A stretch of 35,968 bases of DNA, taken from positions 1 through 35,968 of the forward strand of contig JAZRTK010000049.1 in the NCBI GenBank assembly GCA_045651985.1. Direction: 5' to 3'. Below are positions 23,986 through 32,336 of this stretch, piece by piece. The translations under genes and the position numbers were made by a program. The notes under the pieces are model-generated. The model made no database searches and was not told the DNA's origin. It worked only from the letters and a program-made list of their open reading frames with translations. Numbering within the stretch: the stretch's first letter is position 1; each line of letters opens with the position of its first letter. This DNA comes from SIG710 sp045651985 (GTDB taxonomy: Bacteria; Bacillota; Clostridia; Oscillospirales; CAG-272).

Positions 23986-26900
23986 TTAATATTTAGGAAT
24001 TGATGCGGTAAAAGTTTTTGTAAACGAGGACTCCATCGTGTCTCCTGGGTAATTGGTTTGTCTGTGATAAACGCTTACAGAAACAGAGGTAGTGTCTGGG
24101 GCAACTGATACGGTTACCCATCCAGTTGAATTTGTTTTCGCTTTTCCAGTATTGTCATAATTAGTATCTGGCCATGTTCCCCAAGGCACAACAATTACTT
24201 CAGCACTTTTTACTGTTCCAATCGTTGCTGTGATTCGTTGAGAATAATAATTATAATAACCTTTTTTTATTATTTCTTCCGTCCATGTTATTCTCATTTC
24301 AACAGTGGTAGCTGTTCTATTTCTAAATTCAACGACAGCTGTGTGTCTTGCATACCCATAATGCTCACCAGAAACCTTTGTAAACTCCACAGCGGTTGGA
24401 GTATACGTAAATGTTATAGTCTTAGCGGATGTTGAATCCCACTTCACATCTTGTGACGCAGGCGTATCATATCCGTCAAAAGTTTCAGGTGTAATAGTAT
24501 TTGTCGTGTTATAAGCTTTTGTAACTGTCGCTTTTCCAAGACTTGTACCGTTACTTGATACATAAACAATATTGTAAGTATAATTCTTAGGTGTGACTTT
24601 GGCAAAAATGTCACTTGTCGTCACATTACCTGTAACGGTAATACTCGTTTTGCCATTACTACTCAAAGTGTATCCCGTAGTTGCGGCATAAGTTACACTT
24701 AATACGTCGCCATAGTAAACAGTATGACCACTTGCAAAAGTTCCCGTTGACGCACCAGCATACGGTGACGAATTTCTCCTTACAGTGATAGTTGCACCCG
24801 TAGGAACGGACCAGGTCACTTTATATGCGTTTGGCGTCCATTGTGCATACAGCGTTCTGTCACCAACCGTGCTCATTATTGTCTCACTTGTTGCTTTGGT
24901 GCCACCGCCTGCGGCTGTGTACCAACCATTAAATGTGAACCCTGTTCTCGTTGGTGTGGGCAATGTGCCATACTTACTTCCAAATGACACCTGTTTAGAT
25001 GTTTGAGATACTGTGCCTCCGTTGGCATTAAAAGTTATGGTATATGCGTTTGCTGTCCATCGTGCATAGAGAGTCTGTTCCGCAGTTATGGAAACCGTCG
25101 AAGAACTTGTGACCTGTGTGCCACCAGAAGTCGCCGTGTACCAACCTGCAAAGGTGTAACCTGTGCGTGTGGGAGTAGGCAGGGTTCCGTATGTTGATCC
25201 GTATGTAACCGACTTACTCGCTGTAGGTGTTGTTCCGCCGTTGGCATTGAAAATTACTGTATAATTGTTCGGTGTCCACCTTGCATACAGGGTTTGATTT
25301 ACAAGCGCACTTACCGTTGTATCAGCAGTGATCTTAGTTCCACCGCTCTTTTCGGTATACCAACCGCTAAAGGTATAGTTTGCCCTTGTGGGTGTAGGTA
25401 GGGTTCCGTATGCCTGACCGTAATATACGGTCTTAGAGGTCTCTGTCACAGAGCCATCGTTTGCATTAAAGGTGACAATGCTTGATGTGAGGTAACTGTT
25501 GTATTCTAGCTCTGTAATGGTTTTAATCGAAGTTGCATTAACCAAATTGCTATTTGTTATTTCTCCGTAAACCAGGTAGTTTCCGGTTACATTGAATGCA
25601 ACACCGCCCGTACCCGCCTTTAAAAGAGTTACATCTTTACTGATAACCGCGTTTTTGCCGGAACTTGCAAGAGAAACAATGTTATTCAACTTCAGCTGTG
25701 CGCTATCATCTGTGAGAATTAAGGCAAATCCGGGAGCATCTTCTACGGTTACGCGAGTAAGCGTTATAACATTAGAATCTAGAGTCATGGGAGTATCCTT
25801 GTTGTCAACGAAAGTCATATTACTGATCAGTGTTTCCTTTGCCCCGGATTTAACGCTCAAATTTTTATACGTCTTACCGCCACCCATAAGTGCGAAATAT
25901 TCCGTTGTACCATCAACAGCACCGTCGGGGGTATAGCCTACTGCTAGCGTCTTGTTGTCAAATGCACCGTTTAACTTGGTGAGATCAATTGTTATTCGTT
26001 TTGCGCCCGAGTTTATTGCAGCATCAACAACCGATGCATTCTCAGCCATAACAGCAATTGCCGAAACACCATCAAATGCACCTTCACCAACATATTTAAC
26101 CATATTGTCAATGGCAAAAGGATTTATTTTCCCATCATCACTCACTCCAAGCGAAGTGCATCCCTTGAATGCATAAGCGCCAATGCTTGTTACACCGTAT
26201 GCAATAACCTGCTTGAGATTCGTACAGCCCTCAAATGCGTATGCCGGTATTTCGGTAACGTATACAGGAAGGATAACCGTTTCAATTTCAGTATTGCCGC
26301 GGAAAACGTTCGCATCAAACGAAGTGACAGGATATGCAAAATATGCGTCACCGATGTAATTGTCGTCCGAATAGTACTGGGGAATCAAAACTGTTCCATC
26401 AAAGTCTTCTTCTGCCTCAAATCCTGTAACTTTTCCGTTAAGCATTTCAAGTCCGGAATTTCCGCCTATAACTCCCGAAACATACTCGTTTACTTCATAG
26501 GGAATTTCAAATGTTACAAGACCGTTTTCGCAATCTTTGAATGCGGGATTATTAAGAGAATAATCCCAATATGCATAGGTATTATCTTCAAGAACATTGA
26601 ATGTATATGTATAGTAAGATGCAGTTGCAATATCATATCCGACCACACCATATACATGAACAATACCTGCCTCCACCAATCTGTGATAACCAACATGGTC
26701 ATCTTTATGTGATTCGGCATAAACACTTTCTCTTGAAATATATTCGGAAACAGTAATAGAGTTCGAATATCCGGTTTCATCACTTGTTGTCCCCGAAACA
26801 CTCTCAGTATTTTCCAAAGCACTATTTAAAGCCTTACTTATATTATAAGTGGTTGTGCTTTCTATTTCAGTAGCAATGGCCTGTGCGACGGTTTCTTCTT

Positions 26901-29286
26901 GACTCATTTTATTACTCTTTTCATAACTCGTGGAAGAGTTCCAGTTGGTAGAGTTACTGGTTACGGCATTGTAATGAGAAGAACTGCTACTTGAAAAATC
27001 AGTGCCAATATAGCTTGACGAGTTTGTATCTACGTGGAAAGCCTCGTTATCTTTTCTTCCCGATGAAAGCTTAGCATCTGCGGTAATAGTTGTAGTATTT
27101 TTCACACCTGCCTCTACCTTTGCTATTCCAACGGGAGCTGATATTCCGGCACTTAACTCTGTTTCATTCTTAAATCCTGTACTAAGTTCAGAATCACAAT
27201 ATTTCTCGGTTGATTTATCATATGAGGTGTTAATTCCGAAAGAGTCCTCGGTTGTAACTCTGGCTGAACTCGAGCTTGAACCGCCTGATTCGATACTTGC
27301 ATACGAAGAACCGCCTTCGCTGTTACTTACAAAATACTTGCCACCGACTGTATTACCCTTGGTGTCAGTCCTTTCCTCGGATTTGATCTGTTTATCCTTA
27401 TCAGCCTGACTTTCGCTGATGATTTCGTCCCAGCCCTCAGACAACGTCCAACCCGAGCTGCGGGTTGTAGCATTTGCCACAGTCTTTGCAATATTTTGCG
27501 CATCCTCTCGGCTGAATTCGGTTTTGAGACTTGTCGTTTCGGTGAAATCAACCGTTGTGTTCATAAACTGAACAGGAGTTCCATCTGACTTCATATACGT
27601 ATACAATGGAACATTGTCTATTTTTCCTATGTCGTAAACGAAAAGGAACTGTCCGCGATCGTAATCTTCTATTATGATCGGTTCACCGTAATTGCTATAA
27701 CTTGTTGCGCGGTTACGGTCAGATGTCCAATTGGCATGAAGGGTAATATTGCCTGTAGTTCCCACTTTGATTTCGCTAACAATAAAGCCGTCATCGTTTG
27801 ACCAACCTACAAACGTGTATTTGTAAACTTCCGGATTTTTCAATGTCAGACCGGTATCGACAGTATACTTTGCGGAATTCATGAGAGTTACATTTGTACC
27901 CTGTTCCGCATCATACCAGGAATAGTATACATCAACGTCCCTCGTGTCAAATTTTACATCATAAACAATCTTGCTCCACTTTGCGTAAAGTTCTATGTGA
28001 CCGGTTTGTCCCTTCGCTATGGTTTTCACTTGCTCGGCATTGCTTGCATAGCCGTCGTACCAACCAAGGAAAGTGTATCCCGGTATAGCGTTCGAGGGTA
28101 CGTTGAGCAGAGTATAAGCTTTTTCGGTTGTATTAATTGTGGTAGGGTTGTTATGAATGGGCTTATTTTCAGCCATCATTTCAGCCACAACTCCCTGCAA
28201 ATATGTATCTGTACCTGCAATTTCATACGACACACTTACGGTATCAGAAGTCAATACGGGAATTTCTGTTTGCTCAACAAGTGTTTTTTGGCACACAGAA
28301 CACTTAACGCCATCGGTTTTTCCGGTTTTGTCATAAGTGGGCGCATAACCCGGAACAGTTACTTCAGTATGCCCTGTTGCTTCAATAACTGTATCCGAAA
28401 GTGCGATTTCTGTTGTCCCGTTTGAGTCCTTGAAATACTTTCCGCAATCTGAGCAATACCAATAAGGAATATTGCCATTTTGAGTACATGTTGCGGCCTT
28501 CTCAACCACTTCGCTCAGGGTGTGAGCGCAGCGAATCATCGTGCATGCACAATGAATTTCTACATTCTGTCCTGCATAATATCGTCTCAATCTCGTAACG
28601 TCTTTTGAATTCGTCTTGCCATCTCCATTTACATCCATAGCAGACAAATTCACCTCAACACTGTTCCCGCCGGAGCTCTGAGCGTAATACCGTCTCAGCC
28701 TAGTAACATCCTTGGAGTTAGCCTTGCCATCTCCATTAATGTCTCCAGGACGACAGTCTACAACTATACATTTTCCAGATATCACCTCAAACGAAACGTT
28801 ATTTTCGTTAACGTCATATACTTCATCTGAATCGTATACTACACTGATTTCACAGACATTACCAATAGGTGCATCCTCTGCAACACAAAATGTTACTGTT
28901 GCAAATACACCATCTTCCTCATAGTTTACATCGTTACTATTTTCCCAATACAGTATAAAGGGACTTTTCACCGTTGAATAGTCATCCGGCTTCTCTGCAT
29001 CATCCGCAATTGCCGCATTGTATTCCACATTTGTTAACTTGATAACTGTATCATCGTATATTAACGACAATCTCATAGACATTACGCCCGGATTGTCGCG
29101 TAGGCTGATATCTACGTTAAATGTGTCGCCGCGTTTCTGATTCGCTTTTCCGACCACTATAGTTCCTATTTCGCTCACGATTGTAGGTGTATATTCTTGA
29201 GCTAAAACATCTATAGGAAACATAGAAACAACCATAATAATTGCTATAATCAAGGATAAACCCCGAGTATATACTTTGTGTCTCAT
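23986..29286 (-). CDS. Giant secreted multidomain surface protein: cohesin, dockerin, BspA-type LRR, Listeria-Bacteroides repeats
   Basis: 1766 residues. Signal peptide 1-29 (cleavage near VLA/QEY). Residues about 38-176 form a cohesin-like domain (FNVDISLRDNPGVMSMRLSL). Residues 181-239 form a dockerin with two Ca-binding repeats, GDINGDGKANSKDVTRLRRY and MDVNGDGKTNSKDVTRLRRY. A Cys-pair module follows at 246-345 and two Flg_new-like repeats at about 350-525. Next comes a Ser/Thr-rich region of about 400 residues, then BspA-type LRRs (IPAYAFEGCTNLKQV, IGAYAFKGCTSL), three more Flg_new repeats (GYTFAGWYTATSGGT type) and a unique C-terminus. No LPxTG or transmembrane anchor is seen, so attachment probably goes through the dockerin. 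It is likely co-transcribed with the stalk lipoprotein 47 bases upstream. Confidence 0.92.
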   Translation of the reverse strand: MRHKVYTRGLSLIIAIIMVVSMFPIDVLAQEYTPTIVSEIGTIVVGKANQKRGDTFNVDISLRDNPGVMSMRLSLIYDDTVIKLTNVEYNAAIADDAEKPDDYSTVKSPFILYWENSNDVNYEEDGVFATVTFCVAEDAPIGNVCEISVVYDSDEVYDVNENNVSFEVISGKCIVVDCRPGDINGDGKANSKDVTRLRRYYAQSSGGNSVEVNLSAMDVNGDGKTNSKDVTRLRRYYAGQNVEIHCACTMIRCAHTLSEVVEKAATCTQNGNIPYWYCSDCGKYFKDSNGTTEIALSDTVIEATGHTEVTVPGYAPTYDKTGKTDGVKCSVCQKTLVEQTEIPVLTSDTVSVSYEIAGTDTYLQGVVAEMMAENKPIHNNPTTINTTEKAYTLLNVPSNAIPGYTFLGWYDGYASNAEQVKTIAKGQTGHIELYAKWSKIVYDVKFDTRDVDVYYSWYDAEQGTNVTLMNSAKYTVDTGLTLKNPEVYKYTFVGWSNDDGFIVSEIKVGTTGNITLHANWTSDRNRATSYSNYGEPIIIEDYDRGQFLFVYDIGKIDNVPLYTYMKSDGTPVQFMNTTVDFTETTSLKTEFSREDAQNIAKTVANATTRSSGWTLSEGWDEIISESQADKDKQIKSEERTDTKGNTVGGKYFVSNSEGGSSYASIESGGSSSSSARVTTEDSFGINTSYDKSTEKYCDSELSTGFKNETELSAGISAPVGIAKVEAGVKNTTTITADAKLSSGRKDNEAFHVDTNSSSYIGTDFSSSSSSHYNAVTSNSTNWNSSTSYEKSNKMSQEETVAQAIATEIESTTTYNISKALNSALENTESVSGTTSDETGYSNSITVSEYISRESVYAESHKDDHVGYHRLVEAGIVHVYGVVGYDIATASYYTYTFNVLEDNTYAYWDYSLNNPAFKDCENGLVTFEIPYEVNEYVSGVIGGNSGLEMLNGKVTGFEAEEDFDGTVLIPQYYSDDNYIGDAYFAYPVTSFDANVFRGNTEIETVILPVYVTEIPAYAFEGCTNLKQVIAYGVTSIGAYAFKGCTSLGVSDDGKINPFAIDNMVKYVGEGAFDGVSAIAVMAENASVVDAAINSGAKRITIDLTKLNGAFDNKTLAVGYTPDGAVDGTTEYFALMGGGKTYKNLSVKSGAKETLISNMTFVDNKDTPMTLDSNVITLTRVTVEDAPGFALILTDDSAQLKLNNIVSLASSGKNAVISKDVTLLKAGTGGVAFNVTGNYLVYGEITNSNLVNATSIKTITELEYNSYLTSSIVTFNANDGSVTETSKTVYYGQAYGTLPTPTRANYTFSGWYTEKSGGTKITADTTVSALVNQTLYARWTPNNYTVIFNANGGTTPTASKSVTYGSTYGTLPTPTRTGYTFAGWYTATSGGTQVTSSSTVSITAEQTLYARWTANAYTITFNANGGTVSQTSKQVSFGSKYGTLPTPTRTGFTFNGWYTAAGGGTKATSETIMSTVGDRTLYAQWTPNAYKVTWSVPTGATITVRRNSSPYAGASTGTFASGHTVYYGDVLSVTYAATTGYTLSSNGKTSITVTGNVTTSDIFAKVTPKNYTYNIVYVSSNGTSLGKATVTKAYNTTNTITPETFDGYDTPASQDVKWDSTSAKTITFTYTPTAVEFTKVSGEHYGYARHTAVVEFRNRTATTVEMRITWTEEIIKKGYYNYYSQRITATIGTVKSAEVIVVPWGTWPDTNYDNTGKAKTNSTGWVTVSVAPDTTSVSVSVYHRQTNYPGDTMESSFTKTFTASIPKY

Positions 29287-29333
29287 TTTATTTTCTCCCC
29301 ATGTTCTTTTGTATTTTCTCCACAGTATCTATT

Positions 29334-31994
29334 TCAATTAATAGTAATCTTTCCGTTTACAATTTCAAAGAAAACATTTTCTTCATCATAGTTGTAAACC
29401 TCATCCGAATCATAGCTTACCGAAATTTCATACTCCCCAGCAACAGCATTTGGGGAAACATCAAATACCAAAGTTACAAATAGTGCATCTCCTGAAACAT
29501 CGTTACTTCCCGTTTCCCAATAAAGAGTCGGATCGGACAATACCACGTCCTCACTATCTTTTTCAAAAATTGTTCCAAATGTTGCGCTTACAAGCGTCAG
29601 TTGTTGCTTATTATACGATACAGGAAGTCGGGCGCTGATAATACCTGGATTATTATAAAACATTACAGTAATATTTACACCAGTATCTCCGGCATTTGCA
29701 GTCGCACCACTGACTACAATTTTAGGGGAATTGTCCAACTCATACAGAGCTGTAACAACCATGTTGCTTGTTACATTATTAAAGATCTTATCCCATCCTG
29801 TAAAGATATATCCGGTTCTTGAAGGATCAGCAGGCGCAGTTGCAGACTTGCCACTCTCTATTGTCTGTGTGTTGATAACTCTTCCGTCATAATCCTTAAA
29901 GGTTACGGTATATGTAGCAGCTGGATTCTTTGTATATGTTGCAGTTACTACCGTATCTGCGGTCACATTAGTATAACTTCCGCTCCATCCTGCAAATGTA
30001 TACCCCTCTCTTGAAGGATCAGCAGGTGCAGTTGCGGATTTTCCGCTCTCTACAGTCTGAGTATTAATAACTTTACCATCATAATCCTTAAAAGTTACCG
30101 TATATGTAATAGGCTTAGGATCCGAGGGTGTAACAGTCACTCCAACATAACCGGAATCTATTTCCTGTCCGTTAGAGAGCACAAGAATAAGGTGAAGCGC
30201 ATCATTTACATATGCGTTGACTACGCTGACTCCCGTGTCGCCTTTATCGCCTTCGGCAGATACGCCAAGGTCTTTGTTTCCGACCCACCAGTTACCGTTT
30301 TCGCCGATATACGGAGTTTCGCCATCGTCTCCCTTATCGCCCTTGTCGCCTTTATCGCCTTGAGCTCCGGTGTCACTTTTATCACCCTTATCGCCTTTGT
30401 CTCCTTTTTCTCCTTTGGCGCCTACAAGCGAAGCTATCCATTCTTCTTCCGTTCCTGTGTAGCCCTGCTCCTTTGCTATTTCATACGCAGATTTTCCATC
30501 TTCGCCGTCCTTACCGGTCTTACCAACAAGAGACGCGAGCCAATCTTGGAGAGTTCCCGTATATCCGTTATCAAGGGCGAGCTCATATGCAGACTTTCCG
30601 TCTTCACCATCTTCGCCGTCTTCTCCCTTGGATGCAGCCGCACCGTCTTTGCCGACAAGGGATGCAAGCCACTCTGTTACGCTTCCGACGAAGCCGTTCT
30701 CGCAAGCAATTTCATAAGCAGATTTACCATCTGCTCCGTCTTCACCGTTGATACCATCCTTGCCCGCTTCTCCTATAAGAGAGTCGAGCCACTCGGAGAG
30801 CGTGCCGACAAATCCATTGTCCTTAGCGAGCTCATAAGCTGATTTTCCGTCAGCACCGTCCTTGCCATTCTCTCCGTCAGTTCCGGACTTACCGACAAGA
30901 GAGTTTATCCACTCATCAACAGTTCCTTTATATCCAAGTTCAACTGCAAGATCGTACGCGGATTTACCGTTGGCGCCATCTTTGCCGTCCGTGCCATCCT
31001 TGCCCGCAGGACCTACGAGAGATGCAAGCCAGGTTTGAACATCAGAAGTATAGCCGTTATCAACAGCGATTTCATATGCGGATTTGCCGGATACTCCGAT
31101 AAGAGACGCAAGCCACTGGGTTTCAGTTCCGGTATACCCCTTTTCAACAGCTATCTCATACGCAGATTTGCCGTTTTCTCCGTCTTTGCCATCCGCACCC
31201 GTTGCACCTGCAACGCCGTTTTCACCTACCAGAGAAGCCAGCCACTCTGTAAGTGTGCCGACATATCCGTTCTCAACAGCAAGCTCATACGCACTTTTTC
31301 CGTCTGCACCGGTATCACCTTTGTCTCCTTTTGCTGCAGCACTTCCGTCCTTACCCACAAGTGATGCAAGCCATTCCGTAAGTGTACCGTTAAAGCCGTT
31401 TTCTACCGCCAACTCATATGCGCTCTTTCCGTCAGCACCATCTTTCCCGGAAATCCCGTCTTTTCCGTCTTTGCCGTCAAGACCGTCCTTGCCGTCTTCA
31501 CCGATGAGCGAGTCGAGCCACTGAGAAAGCGTGCCGTCAAAACCGTTCTCCAAAGCAAGTTCATATGCGCTCTTACCATTTGTTCCATCTTTGCCGGAGA
31601 CTCCGTCCTTCCCGACTAAGGCCTTTAACCAATCTTCAAGGGTGCCCGTGTATCCCTTTTCTACAGCAAGCTCATATGCGGATTTTCCTGCTGCTCCGGG
31701 TTTGCCGTCTGCACCATCCTTGCCATCCGCACCGTCTTTACCGTCAACACCGTCTTTACCGTCAACACCGTCTTTGCCGGTCGCACCCACTTCGCCCACA
31801 AGCGAAGCAAGCCATTCGGTGAGCGTTCCGGTGTAACCGCTTTCAACCGCCAGATCATAAGCCGATTTGCCATCAACACCCGCGGCGGGCTGACCACAAG
31901 AACAGAATGCCGCAAGCATCATCGCAATAGACAACGCCATCGCGACAAAGCGTGTCATGCCGATTTTAGCCGTATTTTTTGTTACCGTCTTCAT
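29334..31994 (-). CDS. Collagen-like stalk lipoprotein with C-terminal cohesin-like domain
   Basis: 886 residues from the ATG at 31992-31994, with GGAGGT 7 bases upstream. A TTG at 32009 overlaps that site. A signal peptide with a probable lipobox (FCSCG, C33) is followed by 12 copies of a unit like GKSAYELAVENGYVGTLTEW joined by collagen-like G-x-y runs (GKDGVDGKDG). Then come ENGNWWVGNKD and two Flg_new/InlB-type repeats (GYTFAGWSGSYTNVT and GYIFTGWDKIFNNVT). The last ~130 residues form a cohesin-like domain (VNITVMFYNNPGIISARLPV) ending DSDEVYNYDEENVFFEI, close to the cohesin of the next gene. It would project a cohesin from the membrane. Expression depends on the invertible promoter segment upstream. 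Confidence 0.92.
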   Translation of the reverse strand: MKTVTKNTAKIGMTRFVAMALSIAMMLAAFCSCGQPAAGVDGKSAYDLAVESGYTGTLTEWLASLVGEVGATGKDGVDGKDGVDGKDGADGKDGADGKPGAAGKSAYELAVEKGYTGTLEDWLKALVGKDGVSGKDGTNGKSAYELALENGFDGTLSQWLDSLIGEDGKDGLDGKDGKDGISGKDGADGKSAYELAVENGFNGTLTEWLASLVGKDGSAAAKGDKGDTGADGKSAYELAVENGYVGTLTEWLASLVGENGVAGATGADGKDGENGKSAYEIAVEKGYTGTETQWLASLIGVSGKSAYEIAVDNGYTSDVQTWLASLVGPAGKDGTDGKDGANGKSAYDLAVELGYKGTVDEWINSLVGKSGTDGENGKDGADGKSAYELAKDNGFVGTLSEWLDSLIGEAGKDGINGEDGADGKSAYEIACENGFVGSVTEWLASLVGKDGAAASKGEDGEDGEDGKSAYELALDNGYTGTLQDWLASLVGKTGKDGEDGKSAYEIAKEQGYTGTEEEWIASLVGAKGEKGDKGDKGDKSDTGAQGDKGDKGDKGDDGETPYIGENGNWWVGNKDLGVSAEGDKGDTGVSVVNAYVNDALHLILVLSNGQEIDSGYVGVTVTPSDPKPITYTVTFKDYDGKVINTQTVESGKSATAPADPSREGYTFAGWSGSYTNVTADTVVTATYTKNPAATYTVTFKDYDGRVINTQTIESGKSATAPADPSRTGYIFTGWDKIFNNVTSNMVVTALYELDNSPKIVVSGATANAGDTGVNITVMFYNNPGIISARLPVSYNKQQLTLVSATFGTIFEKDSEDVVLSDPTLYWETGSNDVSGDALFVTLVFDVSPNAVAGEYEISVSYDSDEVYNYDEENVFFEIVNGKITIN
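30410..31875 (-). repeat. 12-copy coding repeat with collagen-like linkers
   Basis: Twelve tandem units coding a GKSAY(E/D)(L/I)A...WL.SL(V/I)G motif of about 26 residues, separated by variable G-x-y linkers rich in GKDG and GEDG. The units are similar at the DNA level, which makes copy-number change by recombination or slippage plausible. Confidence 0.9.
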
Positions 31995-32033
31995 AAAAAT
32001 GACCTCCAATAAAATAAATAAACCTTGATAAAC

Positions 32034-32059
32034 ACCACATAATCAATATTATGTGGTAT
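32034..32059 (+). repeat. Left inverted repeat of the invertible segment (recombinase site)
   Basis: Arms ACCACATAAT and ATTATGTGGT surround a 4-base centre CAAT, followed by AT. The exact reverse complement of all 26 bases is at 32311-32336. Two 10-bp arms around a short asymmetric centre is the layout of a tyrosine-recombinase core site. It lies 39 bases before the stalk gene ATG. Confidence 0.93.
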
Positions 32060-32143
32060 TTTTGAACGGAGGTGCCTGCAATGTTTCCTTTGATATTGAC
32101 TATGTGAATGAAAAATCTCTAAAAAAAACATTTTAATCAACGC

Positions 32144-32180
32144 AAAAAAGACCAATGAAAAACAGAAAATTTCATTGGTC
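32144..32180 (-). terminator. Minus-strand terminator inside the invertible segment
   Basis: A perfect 11-bp stem, GACCAATGAAA (32150-32160) with TTTCATTGGTC (32170-32180), loop of 9. On the minus strand it is followed by TTTTTT (32144-32149). In the present orientation it would end transcripts leaving the recombinase gene before they reach the surface operon. Confidence 0.85.
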
Positions 32181-32259
32181 CTTTATCTATGCAGTTTTTA
32201 TTGTTGATCTACATCGTTACAGACTTTTTTGAAAAAATGAAATATTTTTATGTAATTTG

Positions 32260-32288
32260 TTGACTTTTGACATCTTGCGTGGTAAAAT
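32260..32288 (+). promoter_or_regulatory. Invertible promoter (pointing right at present)
   Basis: TTGACT (32260-32265, 5 of 6), a 17-base spacer ending TGG (extended -10), and TAAAAT (32283-32288, 5 of 6). As drawn it reads into the right inverted repeat and antisense to the 3' end of the recombinase gene. After inversion it would drive the stalk and adhesin genes. Confidence 0.85.
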
Positions 32289-32310
32289 ATCCAATGTAAA
32301 GCCTGAACGC

Positions 32311-32336
32311 ATACCACATAATATTGATTATGTGGT
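32311..32336 (-). repeat. Right inverted repeat of the invertible segment
   Basis: The reverse complement of 32034-32059: arms ACCACATAAT and ATTATGTGGT around ATTG. Its outer edge is the last base of the recombinase stop codon (TAA, 32336-32338). Because the repeats are identical, the recombinase frame stays intact in either orientation. Confidence 0.93.

Larger units (their letters stand above)
32060..32310. promoter_or_regulatory. Invertible DNA segment (251 bp), currently in the OFF orientation for the surface operon
   Basis: Flanked by perfect 26-bp inverted repeats and next to a tyrosine recombinase gene. It contains one strong promoter reading right, away from the surface genes, and one terminator stopping leftward transcripts, plus no gene of credible size. 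Inversion would place the promoter at about 32082-32110 reading left, giving a leader of about 80 bases into the stalk gene. Confidence 0.85.

Noticed and set aside
30192..31836. Several plus-strand frames opposite the collagen-like repeat
   Set aside because: The repetitive minus-strand gene keeps complementary frames open; they show only repeat-derived low-complexity protein.
30410..31875. CRISPR array
   Set aside because: The repeats are in frame, coding, of unequal spacing and without unique spacers.
32081..32107. Eight-codon frame MFPLILTM with GGAGG upstream in the invertible segment
   Set aside because: Good ribosome site, but no promoter reads it in either orientation and it is too short to support.
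32034..32336. Inverted repeats as an ordinary terminator or IS ends
   Set aside because: Each repeat is itself nearly palindromic, there is no transposase between them, no target duplication outside them, and a recombinase gene abuts one; IS ends do not fit.
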